Of a stretch of DNA of 64,000 bases, positions 13,483 through 21,525 are shown one piece after another; the first letter of the stretch is position 1, and every line of letters begins with the position of its first letter. Source of the DNA: Acidimicrobiaceae bacterium (lineage in GTDB: Bacteria > Actinomycetota > Acidimicrobiia > Acidimicrobiales > RAAP-2); the NCBI GenBank assembly GCA_027355725.1, contig DAIEHI010000190.1:1-64000 (forward strand). The letters run 5' to 3'. A model generated the notes under the pieces. It did not search any database. It had not been told where the DNA came from and saw nothing but the letters and a program-made list of their open reading frames with translations. The translations under genes were made by a program, and so were the position numbers.

Positions 13483-14279
13483 CGTTCGCGCCACCACGTG
13501 CCAAAAACGACCTTCGCGTAACGAAACCCGAAGAGGAAGTTCTTACCCTTCTTGGTGGTCCCGGAGAAACGCGGGTGCCACACCGTGGGCACCTCAGCCG
13601 GACGCCAACCGCGCTTTAGACAGGTGATGAGCAGTTCCGCAGTCTGGTACTGCTCCTGGGTCAACCGGTCAATGACGTCGGCGAGCATCGTCACGCGAAG
13701 GGCGCGGTAGCCCGTGGAAGTGTCGGTCAGGTTCGCACCGGTCATTCGGTTCATGATGAACGAGAAGAAGTACACACCAGTCTTTCGAAACTTGTCCGAC
13801 GTCTTGTCAACACCAAGGCGTCGACTGGCGACGACGAAGTCCGCCTTGTCCGCGAGCAGCGGTTCGAGTACCTGGGGTATCTCAGCCGGGTCATTTTGAC
13901 CGTCGGCGTCCAGGGTGACAATGTACTTGACCCCGTTGTCAATGCAGTACCGGTACGTCACCTGAAGCGCAACACCGTGACCCAGGTTGACTGGGAACTC
14001 AATGACGATGACACCAGGAAAGGACCGCGCAATCTCCGCGGTGCGGTCATCTCCGCCGTCCACGACAACGAGGGTTGTATAGGGATTGCCGTTGATGGTC
14101 GCGGGCATTTTTTCGAGCACGCCACCGATATTCCCTTCCTCTTCATACGCACAGATCGACGCCACTATCTCCGAGGGTCGAAAACCGGGCTGTTCACGCT
14201 CGAGTCGAGCCAGGGCCTGCTCGATTGCGTAGGCGCGAAGGCGGACCCCTCGACGTTTTTCTAGATCAACCTTGGCCAT
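13479..14279 (-). CDS. family 2 glycosyltransferase, dolichyl-phosphate mannosyltransferase-like
   Basis: Probably transfers a sugar from a nucleotide donor to a polyprenyl phosphate or glycan. The GT-A fold is clear: ICAYEEEGNIGGVLEK, VVVDGGDDRTAEIA, the metal-binding TLDADGQNDP and a TSTGYRALR acceptor-side motif. A short preceding segment is basic; there is no C-terminal membrane domain. AGGAG sits just before the ATG, so this gene has a leader, unlike its neighbours. A perfect 17-base palindrome lies about 40 bases upstream of the start. The specific sugar and acceptor are unknown. Confidence 0.82.
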   Translation of the reverse strand: MAKVDLEKRRGVRLRAYAIEQALARLEREQPGFRPSEIVASICAYEEEGNIGGVLEKMPATINGNPYTTLVVVDGGDDRTAEIARSFPGVIVIEFPVNLGHGVALQVTYRYCIDNGVKYIVTLDADGQNDPAEIPQVLEPLLADKADFVVASRRLGVDKTSDKFRKTGVYFFSFIMNRMTGANLTDTSTGYRALRVTMLADVIDRLTQEQYQTAELLITCLKRGWRPAEVPTVWHPRFSGTTKKGKNFLFGFRYAKVVFGTWWRER

Positions 14280-14537
14280 GCTTCTCCTTAAAGGGTTCTT
14301 GTGTGTCCGGGCGTTGAGTGAAACGACGTTTCACGTGGCTCGGCGACAAGCGATTGATAATTACCGGCGGGCGCTGGCGGCTGGACCGGTTCTCCCCGAG
14401 TCCCCAGGCGTTCACTTCGCGAACGTCGGGGGTGGGACGTCGTGTCGACACTCATCCCTTGTCGACGCGCAGCGCCATCCAGGCAGGAGAATGATTTCAC
14501 TCTGAAATGATAGCGAACTTAGGGGTATTTCCCCTTC
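14280..14537. other. 258-base intergenic region between the glycosyltransferase gene and ispH
   Basis: It holds the glycosyltransferase leader (AGGAG next to its start), a palindrome at 14318-14334, an AT-rich stretch near 14355-14363 that could be a -10 region on the minus strand, and a small inverted repeat AGGGG-TATTT-CCCCT just after the ispH stop. No open frame here has supporting features. Confidence 0.5.
14318..14334. promoter_or_regulatory. perfect palindrome, candidate operator
   Basis: GTGAAACGACGTTTCAC has two exact 8-base arms around a single central base, 39-55 bases upstream of the glycosyltransferase ATG. Size and symmetry suit a dimeric helix-turn-helix repressor. No regulator gene lies beside it, so the binding protein is unknown. 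Confidence 0.45.
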
Positions 14538-15575
14538 TTAGCGGCTCGCCGCGGCCAGAACCTGCGCTGCGGTGAAGTCACGGTCCGCTTGACCATCGAA
14601 GGTTGAGACCTGAGGCGTCAACAAAGCCAGGTCCAAGACCGCTGAGAGCGCCTTTAGCATCTCCCGCAGTTCCGGCGGGGGAGGGAAGTACTCGTCCTCG
14701 ACCGTCACGGTATCGACCGTCACACCACCTCGCGGGTTCAGCGCTTCGAGAACTTCATTAACGAGAGATTCCGGCGCCGATGCGCCCGCGGTCACCGCAA
14801 CCGTGCCCGAGAGGTCATCGGGTAGTTCCGAAGCCCGATTGACGCGAATCACGCGCCCGGCACCCACCGTCTCAGCCACCTTCGTGAGCGCAACAGTGTT
14901 CGAGGAGTTTGCGGATCCGATGACCACCACCGCGTCCGCATCGCTCGCAATAGCTCGAAGAGCAGTTTGTCGGTTGGTGGTTGCGAAACAAAGGTCGCTT
15001 CGATTGGGCATCCAAATGTCAGGAAACTTGGCCTCGGCGTATTCGCGAAGGTGTTGCCACTCGTCAAAACTCAAAGTCGTCTGGCTGAGCAGGGCGAACG
15101 GGCCCTCGGCTCCCGTCAAAGCGTCGATGTCACCGGTCGACTCAATCAGGTGCACCGAATCAGGGGCGACGGCCATTGTCCCTACCGCCTCTTCGTGACC
15201 CTCGTGGCCAACGTAGAGCACCGTATAGCCCTTTCGAGCTCGCACCTTCAGTTCGTGGTGCACTTTGGTGACCAGTGGGCACACCGCATCGATCACGGTG
15301 CCGCCGCCTCGACGTGCGGCGTCAATCAACTCCGGTGGTGAGCCGTGCGCGCTCAGCATCACCGGTGCGCCGGGGGGGACGTCAGCGATGTCGTCGACAA
15401 ACACAACGCCCAGGGACTTGAAGTAATCGACCACGAACCGGTTGTGGACAATCTCGTGATAGCAGAACACCGGTGGCTCGAAAACACGCGTCATCCAGTC
15501 CAGGGCCTTAATAGCCTTCTCAACGCCGGCGCAGAAGCCACGAGGCGCCGCAAGCATGACCTTTTCAACATCCAC
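14538..15575 (-). CDS. ispH: 4-hydroxy-3-methylbut-2-enyl diphosphate reductase
   Basis: Last step of the MEP isoprenoid pathway, yielding IPP and DMAPP. The three cluster cysteines are in RGFCAGVEKAI, DAVCPLVTKVH and SDLCFATTNRQ; HEIVHN and GHEGHEE are also conserved. I prefer GTG 15575 because a TAGGCT box ends seven bases before it; an in-frame ATG at 15596 lies upstream of that box and has no ribosome site. The product is then 345 residues. It is transcribed divergently from the DUF512 gene. Confidence 0.92.
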   Translation of the reverse strand: MDVEKVMLAAPRGFCAGVEKAIKALDWMTRVFEPPVFCYHEIVHNRFVVDYFKSLGVVFVDDIADVPPGAPVMLSAHGSPPELIDAARRGGGTVIDAVCPLVTKVHHELKVRARKGYTVLYVGHEGHEEAVGTMAVAPDSVHLIESTGDIDALTGAEGPFALLSQTTLSFDEWQHLREYAEAKFPDIWMPNRSDLCFATTNRQTALRAIASDADAVVVIGSANSSNTVALTKVAETVGAGRVIRVNRASELPDDLSGTVAVTAGASAPESLVNEVLEALNPRGGVTVDTVTVEDEYFPPPPELREMLKALSAVLDLALLTPQVSTFDGQADRDFTAAQVLAAASR

Positions 15576-15582
15576 CTTGGTC

Positions 15583-15588
15583 AGCCTA
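15583..15588 (-). promoter_or_regulatory. -10 box of leaderless ispH promoter
   Basis: Minus-strand TAGGCT, seven bases, then GTG 15575. It is the mirror image of the TAGGCT on the plus strand at 15614-15619. Confidence 0.5.
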
Positions 15589-15613
15589 GTTACCATGCGT
15601 CGCCACTAGTGCC

Positions 15614-15619
15614 TAGGCT
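15614..15619 (+). promoter_or_regulatory. -10 box of leaderless DUF512-gene promoter
   Basis: TAGGCT, six bases, then GTG 15626. The intervening GGAGG is too close to the start to be an efficient ribosome site. Confidence 0.55.
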
Positions 15620-15625
15620 GGAGGC

Positions 15626-17002
15626 GTGTCGGGTGCCCTGATTTCCTCAATTTCCGAAGGTTCACCCGCGTCGCGGGTGGATCTGGCGGTGGGCGACAGC
15701 CTCATTTCGGTGAACGGACGTGAACCCAGCGACATCATTGAGTATCAACGCTTGATTGACGGCGACCAAGTGACACTGCTCGTACAACGAGGCGATGAGG
15801 CGTTAGCTCGCAAGGTCGTTGTTCAAAAGCAGGTCGGCCAGCCCCTCGGTCTCTCCATTGACTCAGCGGTGTTCGACCGGATACGAACCTGCGACAACCA
15901 CTGTTCGTTTTGCTTCATCTATCAGCTGCCTAAGGGGATGCGCCGATCGCTGTACGTGAAAGATGACGACTTTCGTTTGTCGTTCCTCTACGGCAATTAC
16001 ACGACGCTGACCAGATTCACCGAGTTCGACCTTGAGCGCGTCGTGGACGAAGGACTCTCACCCCTCTACGTCTCGATCCACACGACGAACCCCGAACTTC
16101 GAGCTGACATGCTGCGCAACCCGCGAGGGGCCACGAGTCTTCGCTGGCTTCGAGAACTCCTGCGCGCCGGCATCGAGGTGCACGCCCAGGTCGTGGTGTG
16201 CCCGGGCGTCAACGACGGCGCTGAGCTCGAGCGAACACTGCACGACGTGATCTCGCTCTATCCAGAACTCACCTCGGTTGCGCTCGTGCCCATTGGTGTC
16301 AGTGACTTCTCCTTCGAAGAGAGCATGCGGCCCCACACCGTTGACGAAGCGCGACAAGTGGTCTCACTCGCCGAGAAGTTCCAACAGATCACGAAGGACG
16401 TCCTCGGCCGAGTTTCAATCTTTGCGAGTGATGAGTTCTACTTGGTGTCCGGAGCGACGCCTCCGTCAGCGACCAAGTTTGAGAGCCTCGATCAGGCGGA
16501 GAATGGCATTGGCCTCGTCGCCGCCTTCTGTGAGAGTTTCTCCAACGATTACAAGATGGACAAGTTGGGCACCGGCTTCTTTCAATCAGTGGATGGTGCC
16601 CCCGAATGGGGCTATCGCGCCCCACGCGTCACGTCGCACGATGTGGCTCGTGGCGATACGGTGACGGTGATCACGGGAGAGTACGCGGCGCCGATTCTTC
16701 GCGGTCTCTTTGACAGCCACGGCTTCGCAGAGGTTGATGTGCTGGCGGTGAAGAACTCGTACTTTGGTGGCAATATCAAAGTCGCCGGGCTCCTCACCGG
16801 ACAAGACCTCAGTGCAGCGTTGAGTGATATCGCTCCCGACACCCTGTGTCTCTTGCCTGACGTCTGCCTCTCTGAAGGAAGATTCCTCGATGGCCTTACA
16901 CTGGATGATCTGCCTCATCAAGTGATCACGGTCCCAACGACCGGTCAGGATCTGCGAAGCACCCTTGAATCGGTGCGCTCCAAAGGATTGGTCTCATCAT
17001 GA
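15626..17002 (+). CDS. DUF512 protein with PDZ and radical-SAM-like domains
   Basis: The function of this family is not established. Residues 1-60 form a PDZ-like domain (GALISSISEGSPASRVDLAVGD). Then comes a radical-SAM-type CxxxCxxC cluster (RTCDNHCSFCF) with the family hallmark QLPKGMR, KDDDFRLSFLYGNY and an SIHTTNPELRADMLRN strand. The C-terminal DUF512 region carries GTGFFQS and VITGEYAAPIL. 458 residues is usual. It overlaps der by four bases; the pairing with der occurs widely, so a ribosome- or tRNA-related role is a reasonable guess but only that. Confidence 0.85.
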   Translation: MSGALISSISEGSPASRVDLAVGDSLISVNGREPSDIIEYQRLIDGDQVTLLVQRGDEALARKVVVQKQVGQPLGLSIDSAVFDRIRTCDNHCSFCFIYQLPKGMRRSLYVKDDDFRLSFLYGNYTTLTRFTEFDLERVVDEGLSPLYVSIHTTNPELRADMLRNPRGATSLRWLRELLRAGIEVHAQVVVCPGVNDGAELERTLHDVISLYPELTSVALVPIGVSDFSFEESMRPHTVDEARQVVSLAEKFQQITKDVLGRVSIFASDEFYLVSGATPPSATKFESLDQAENGIGLVAAFCESFSNDYKMDKLGTGFFQSVDGAPEWGYRAPRVTSHDVARGDTVTVITGEYAAPILRGLFDSHGFAEVDVLAVKNSYFGGNIKVAGLLTGQDLSAALSDIAPDTLCLLPDVCLSEGRFLDGLTLDDLPHQVITVPTTGQDLRSTLESVRSKGLVSS

Positions 17003-18294
17003 AAAAGCCCCAAGTCGTCATCGTTGGAAGACCCAACGTCGGCAAGAGCTCCTTGGTGAACCGTCTCGCCGGTAAGCGTCTCGCGGTGGTCGAGGAACAT
17101 CGGGGCGTGACGCGCGACCGAAAGGCCGTCGAGGTCGAATGGCGGGGCGTCACCTTCGAGGTGGTCGACACGGGTGGTTGGCTCGAGGCTGGCAACGATC
17201 TAGAAAGCAAAGTGTCACGACAAGCCGACGAGGCTCTGCGCTCGGCCGACCTGGTGTTGCTCGTCGTTGACATCACGACTGGAATGGTTGACGAGGACAC
17301 CCAGGCCGCTCGCTGGGCGCTCAAGAGTGGACGTCAAGTCGCTCTGGTTGTGAACAAGGTTGATGACACTCAACACGAGGCACTCAGTTGGGAGTTCCTG
17401 GGTCTCGGAGCGGGTGATCCACACACTGTCAGCGCATTGCACGGTCGTGGGGCGGGGGACCTGTTGGACTTCATTGTCGACCAGCTCGGTGAGCAGATTG
17501 AGGTCGAAGAAACAGCCGACGCCGATGACGATGGTGCACTTCGAGTGGCCATCGTCGGACGTCCCAACGTTGGAAAGTCGACGCTCTTCAATAAGTTGAT
17601 CGGTGAGGAGCGCTCCGTCGTCCACGACATGCCCGGGACGACGCGTGACGCCATCGACACGGTCGTTGACACCGAAGTTGGCCTCATCCGCTTCATTGAC
17701 ACCGCGGGAATGCGCCGCCGTGCAAAGACAGAGGCGGGTCTCGAGACTTACGCAGTGCTTCGTAGTCTCGATGCCCTCGATCGCGCTGACATCGCCGTGC
17801 TCGTGATTGATGCAACGATCGGTGCCACTGGTCAGGACCAACGGCTCGCAGAACGAATCTCCGCTGCCGGATGTCCGTCGCTTGTGGTGTTGAACAAGTG
17901 GGAGTTGGTGCCCGTAGAGGCCCGCACTTCGGTGCTCGCGAGTGTGGGAGAGAAACTCGCGTTCCTAGGTGACGCGCCCGTAATGAAGACGACCGCCACC
18001 TCGGGTAAAGGCGTGCACAAGATCCTCCCCGCTCTCTCTGTCGCGGCCAGTGACTACGTCAAGCGAGTTCCCACCGGCGCACTGAACCGCGCCATTCGCG
18101 ACCTACAAATCAAGCAGCCCGCACCCACCGGCAAGATCCGCTACGCCGTCCAGGGGGCGACCGAACCTCCCACCTTTACGTTGTTCGTCGCCGGTCGACT
18201 ACCCGCGACCTACATGCGCTACGTCGAGCGATCGCTGCGCGAGCGCTTCGAACTCGGATCAACCCCGTTGCGGGTACGCGTTCGAGTCGAATAG
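16999..18294 (+). CDS. der: ribosome biogenesis GTPase Der
   Basis: Double-GTPase needed for 50S subunit assembly. Two Era-like G domains are visible: GRPNVGKSS at residues 10-18 and a second GRPNVGKST at about 187, each with DTGGW/DTAGM and NKVD/NKWE motifs, followed by the C-terminal KH-like domain (GKIRYAVQGATEPPTFTLFV). 431 residues. The ATG overlaps the DUF512 stop, and its own stop overlaps the next GTG. Confidence 0.96.
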   Translation: MKKPQVVIVGRPNVGKSSLVNRLAGKRLAVVEEHRGVTRDRKAVEVEWRGVTFEVVDTGGWLEAGNDLESKVSRQADEALRSADLVLLVVDITTGMVDEDTQAARWALKSGRQVALVVNKVDDTQHEALSWEFLGLGAGDPHTVSALHGRGAGDLLDFIVDQLGEQIEVEETADADDDGALRVAIVGRPNVGKSTLFNKLIGEERSVVHDMPGTTRDAIDTVVDTEVGLIRFIDTAGMRRRAKTEAGLETYAVLRSLDALDRADIAVLVIDATIGATGQDQRLAERISAAGCPSLVVLNKWELVPVEARTSVLASVGEKLAFLGDAPVMKTTATSGKGVHKILPALSVAASDYVKRVPTGALNRAIRDLQIKQPAPTGKIRYAVQGATEPPTFTLFVAGRLPATYMRYVERSLRERFELGSTPLRVRVRVE

Positions 18295-18476
18295 TGGCGA
18301 AGTGGTGTGAGACGTGCGATCGCCCCGTCGAGGGCGAGGTGTGCGAAGTCTGTGGCAACGAGGTTCATGAACCAACCAAAGAGCCAATGCCATGGATGTG
18401 GCGCTTCTTCATCGTCTCGACTGCCATCTATCTCGTATGGCGCATCTATCAGTTAATTTCTTGGCTATCGCACTAG
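18294..18476 (+). CDS. small zinc-ribbon membrane protein, hypothetical
   Basis: A 60-residue product: the first 24 residues hold two paired cysteine knuckles (CETC and CEVC), like a zinc ribbon, and residues 35-56 form one membrane helix rich in aromatics (WMWRFFIVSTAIYLVWRIY). GTG 18294 overlaps the last base of der, which supports real translation. I do not recognise a named family; the layout suggests a cytosolic zinc knuckle tethered to the membrane. Confidence 0.65.
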   Translation: MAKWCETCDRPVEGEVCEVCGNEVHEPTKEPMPWMWRFFIVSTAIYLVWRIYQLISWLSH

Positions 18477-18486
18477 GAGGTCCAGC

Positions 18487-19002
18487 GTGCCCATCTACGC
18501 ACTCGAGAATCGTTCACCGAGCATCCACCCAGACGCCTTCGTCCACCCCGACGCCGTGGTCATCGGTGATGTGCGCATCGGCGCCGAGTCGTCGATCTGG
18601 CCCAGTGCGGTGCTTCGAGGGGACTACGGCACGATCATCATTGGTGAGCGCACGTCGATTCAAGATGGTGCTGTCGTTCACGCGGTCGCAGAGTTTCCAA
18701 CGATTGTGGGCAGCGACTGCGTCGTGGGCCACCTCGCCCACCTTGAAGGGTGCATCATTCACGACCGCGCACTCGTCGGCAGTGGCTCGGTAGTACTGCA
18801 CCAGGCCAATGTCTTCAGTGGCGCGACAGTGGCCGCTGGGGCGGTAGTGAGAAACAGGATGGACGTCCCAGCCAAGGCCCTTGCGGTCGGAGTACCCGCT
18901 CAGATCAAGCCCGACGCCAGCTCTGAAGAGCTGATTCGCGCATCGGCGGAGGTCTATGTACACAACGCCCGGCGTTACAAGAAGGAACTTCGCCTGCTTT
19001 AG
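18487..19002 (+). CDS. gamma-carbonic anhydrase family protein
   Basis: Left-handed parallel beta-helix protein. Hexapeptide repeats run through the 171 residues (VIGDVRIGAESSIWPSAV, RTSIQDGAVVHA), with candidate zinc histidines in VVHA and VGHLAHLEG. AGGAGG at about 18475-18480 precedes GTG 18487. Family members are called carbonic anhydrase-like or Paa-type transferases; enzymatic activity is unproven. It shares four stop-codon bases with convergent trpD. Confidence 0.85.
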   Translation: MPIYALENRSPSIHPDAFVHPDAVVIGDVRIGAESSIWPSAVLRGDYGTIIIGERTSIQDGAVVHAVAEFPTIVGSDCVVGHLAHLEGCIIHDRALVGSGSVVLHQANVFSGATVAAGAVVRNRMDVPAKALAVGVPAQIKPDASSEELIRASAEVYVHNARRYKKELRLL

Positions 19003-20042
19003 GAGTTTGAGACCGCAACGAGTTGATCGAGGGCCATCCTCGCTCTACCGTTCATGACACTCTCGCTCGCGAGCTCAAAGCCTTCACGCAGTGTGGAGCA
19101 TCGTCCCGCAACCATGAGTGCGAGAGCCGCGTTAGCGCAGGCCACGTCAAACACCGCCCCGGGTCGAGCGTCGAGGAAATCGCGAACGACCGCGACGTTG
19201 TGTGTGATGTCGCCACCTCTGATCGAAGCGACATCGTGCCTTCTTTCGAGCTCCCCCGCGGCGTCAAGGCGTTGAACGCTCACACCGTCTGGCGAGATCA
19301 CGTGCAAGGTCGAGTCCGCCCCGAGCGAAAGTTCATCGAGCCCGTCGTCGGCGTTTACGAGGATCGCGTACTTGATGCCTCGGGTGTGCAAGACGTGGGC
19401 CATGTGATCCAAGAGATGACGTTGCGCTACGCCAATGAGGGAGCGTTCGACTTTGGCTGGGTTCGCGAGTGGACCAAGGACATTGAAGATCGTGCGAAAC
19501 GATAGTGCTCTGCGGATCGGCGTGAGATAGCCAAGTCCGTGATGGAACGTCGGGGCGAACAAGAACCCGATGCCAGCCTCCTCAAGGCACAATCGGACCA
19601 CCTCAGGACTCGGGTCAAGTCGCACACCGAGAGCTTCAAGCACATCGGCGGAGCCAACCGACGACGACGCCGCGCGATTGCCGTGCTTGGCGACCGGAAC
19701 GCCACATCCCGCCACGGCGAGGGCGGCCATTGTGGAGATGTTCACCGTGTGCAATTGGTCACCACCGGTACCAACGAGGTCAATCGCGTCACCAGTGACC
19801 GACAGTGACTTGACCGAGGCCATCATCGCGTCGATGAACCCCGTCATTTCATCGGGCGTTTCACCCTTTGCGGTCAACGCCGTAAGGAAACTGGCGATCA
19901 GCACGCCCTCGACTTGCCCGTCAAGAATGGCCGCCAAAGCATCTCGGGCCTCGTTGCGCTCGAGATTCGTGCCACGAACGAGCGGATTGAGAACGTCGCG
20001 CGCAAAAGAAGCGTTGTGACTGGCTGGGGTGGTGCTCGACAT
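18999..20042 (-). CDS. trpD: anthranilate phosphoribosyltransferase
   Basis: Second step of tryptophan synthesis. The PRPP-binding motif GTGGDQLHTVNIST and KHGNRAASSSVGSADVLEALG are diagnostic; 347 residues. It is not in the trpCFBA operon but faces away from it, with 53 bases between the two starts. A TAACTT box six bases before its ATG indicates leaderless transcription. trpE and trpG are not in the window. Confidence 0.95.
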   Translation of the reverse strand: MSSTTPASHNASFARDVLNPLVRGTNLERNEARDALAAILDGQVEGVLIASFLTALTAKGETPDEMTGFIDAMMASVKSLSVTGDAIDLVGTGGDQLHTVNISTMAALAVAGCGVPVAKHGNRAASSSVGSADVLEALGVRLDPSPEVVRLCLEEAGIGFLFAPTFHHGLGYLTPIRRALSFRTIFNVLGPLANPAKVERSLIGVAQRHLLDHMAHVLHTRGIKYAILVNADDGLDELSLGADSTLHVISPDGVSVQRLDAAGELERRHDVASIRGGDITHNVAVVRDFLDARPGAVFDVACANAALALMVAGRCSTLREGFELASESVMNGRARMALDQLVAVSNS

Positions 20043-20048
20043 AGAGAC

Positions 20049-20054
20049 AAGTTA
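20049..20054 (-). promoter_or_regulatory. -10 box of leaderless trpD promoter
   Basis: Minus-strand TAACTT, six bases, then the trpD ATG. Confidence 0.55.
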
Positions 20055-20083
20055 GTCGTGCGTCGAACCTCCAGTGCTGCAAC

Positions 20084-20089
20084 TACGAT
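20084..20089 (+). promoter_or_regulatory. -10 box of leaderless trpCFBA promoter
   Basis: TACGAT, six bases, then the trpC ATG. There is no space for a leader peptide or attenuator. Confidence 0.6.
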
Positions 20090-20095
20090 TCTCGA

Positions 20096-20893
20096 ATGGC
20101 CTCAACCTATCTCGACAGCATCGTGTCGTGGCACCGGGCACGCGCCGACCGCGACGTTCGAGCCTGGCGAGATCGGCTTGACTCAGTTCGCTACGCCGGC
20201 CCCTCGTTCTTCGAGGCCATTCATTCATCTGAGTCTTCGAATGTGGCCATCATCGCAGAGATCAAGCGACGTTCGCCGTCGAGGGGTTGGTTGGGTGAAC
20301 ACCTTGACGCGGCTCAGTTGGCCGCCGCGTACGCTGAGGGCGGCGCGAGAGCGCTTTCGGTACTCACTGATGTGCCCCACTTCGCGGGCTCGGTCAATGA
20401 TCTGCGTGAGGCACGATCAGCTGTCTCGTTGCCGATTCTGAGAAAAGACTTCACGGTCAGCGTCAATGACGTGCTTGACTGCGCAGAGATGGGCGCGAGT
20501 GCAGTGTTGCTCATCGTGGCGGCCCTTCAGATCGAAGAACTTCGCCAGTACTTGGAGATTGCGCAAATAGTGGGGCTCGACGCCTTGGTTGAGGTGCATG
20601 ATGCGAGAGAAGCGAGCCTCGCCGTTGAACTCGGAGCACGCATCATTGGCGTGAATCAGCGCGACCTGCACACTTTCGAAGTGAATCCCGATAATGCTGC
20701 ACGCGTCATTGAAACGCTACCTCGAGAGATCGCAACGGTCGCTGAATCAGGTATGTCCTCGCGCGCAGATGTTGAGAATGCGGCGTCTGCGGGATTTGAC
20801 GCAGTTCTCGTCGGAGAGACATTCGTGCGGGCGTCCGATCCATCGACCACGGTCGAGTCCTTCGCCTCGGTGAGGAAGGTGGCGCGTGGTTGA
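20096..20893 (+). CDS. trpC: indole-3-glycerol phosphate synthase
   Basis: Closes the indole ring in tryptophan synthesis. TIM-barrel protein of 265 residues with the motifs IIAEIKRRSPSRGWL, SVLTDVPHFAGS, LRKDFTV, GVNQRDLHTF and VAESGMSS. The ATG is set by the leaderless promoter. It overlaps trpF by eight bases and heads the trpC-F-B-A run. Confidence 0.95.
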   Translation: MASTYLDSIVSWHRARADRDVRAWRDRLDSVRYAGPSFFEAIHSSESSNVAIIAEIKRRSPSRGWLGEHLDAAQLAAAYAEGGARALSVLTDVPHFAGSVNDLREARSAVSLPILRKDFTVSVNDVLDCAEMGASAVLLIVAALQIEELRQYLEIAQIVGLDALVEVHDAREASLAVELGARIIGVNQRDLHTFEVNPDNAARVIETLPREIATVAESGMSSRADVENAASAGFDAVLVGETFVRASDPSTTVESFASVRKVARG

Positions 20894-21521
20894 CTTTTCC
20901 ACTCACAAGCACTTCATCAAGATCTGTGGCGTGACCACCGTGAGCGATGCCACAGCGATCGCGGAGCTCGGAGCGAGTTCAATAGGTCTAGTCCTCAGTG
21001 CGTCTACGCGACGCATCACTATTCATGAAGCCGCAGAGATTGTGGATGCGCTCAATGGGGGCACGGTGTCGACGGCGGTTGTACGAGACGAGTCAATGAA
21101 GTACGTCCTTGACTGCGTTGATGCCACCCGCGTCGACGCCGTCCAGGTTCATGGAGTCCTTCACGACGAACTCTTACGTGAACTTCGAGATAGGGACGTG
21201 AAGGTCATCAAGGCGCTCAGTATTGACAGCGAGGAGTTCGGTGCCTTCGACAACAGCCTCGTGGACGCGATCCTCATCGACGGACCGACGCCGGGTAGCG
21301 GTCAACGTCATCGCTGGCCCGAACGTGGGGCTCTCACCTTCTCGGTCCCGTATGTCGCCGCAGGTGGCCTTACACCCGATAACGTCGCAGAGGTGATTTC
21401 GCAACTGAAACCGTGGGGAGTCGATGTAGCGACGGGCGTCGAGACATCGCCTGGCGTCAAAGACCTGAAGCGGGTTAGCGAATTCATAGACGCCGCTAGC
21501 CGCGCTTTTGACAAGGAGTAG
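20886..21521 (+). CDS. trpF: phosphoribosylanthranilate isomerase
   Basis: Third step of tryptophan synthesis. A 211-residue barrel with KICGVTT near the N-terminus, [18 protein letters not shown] and a C-terminal [11 protein letters not shown] and [16 protein letters not shown] phosphate-binding end. GTG 20886 overlaps the trpC stop. A separate trpF between trpC and trpB matters because many high-GC actinobacteria use the dual-function PriA (HisA/TrpF) instead. Confidence 0.93.
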   Translation: MVDFSTHKHFIKICGVTTVSDATAIAELGASSIGLVLSASTRRITIHEAAEIVDALNGGTVSTAVVRDESMKYVLDCVDATRVDAVQVHGVLHDELLRELRDRDVKVIKALSIDSEEFGAFDNSLVDAILIDGPTPGSGQRHRWPERGALTFSVPYVAAGGLTPDNVAEVISQLKPWGVDVATGVETSPGVKDLKRVSEFIDAASRAFDKE

Positions 21522-21525
21522 TGGA

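Noticed and set aside
14272-14505. 77-codon plus-strand ORF in the gap upstream of the glycosyltransferase gene
   Set aside because: No ribosome site, no recognisable features, and it begins inside the minus-strand gene; the palindrome and leader explain the region better.
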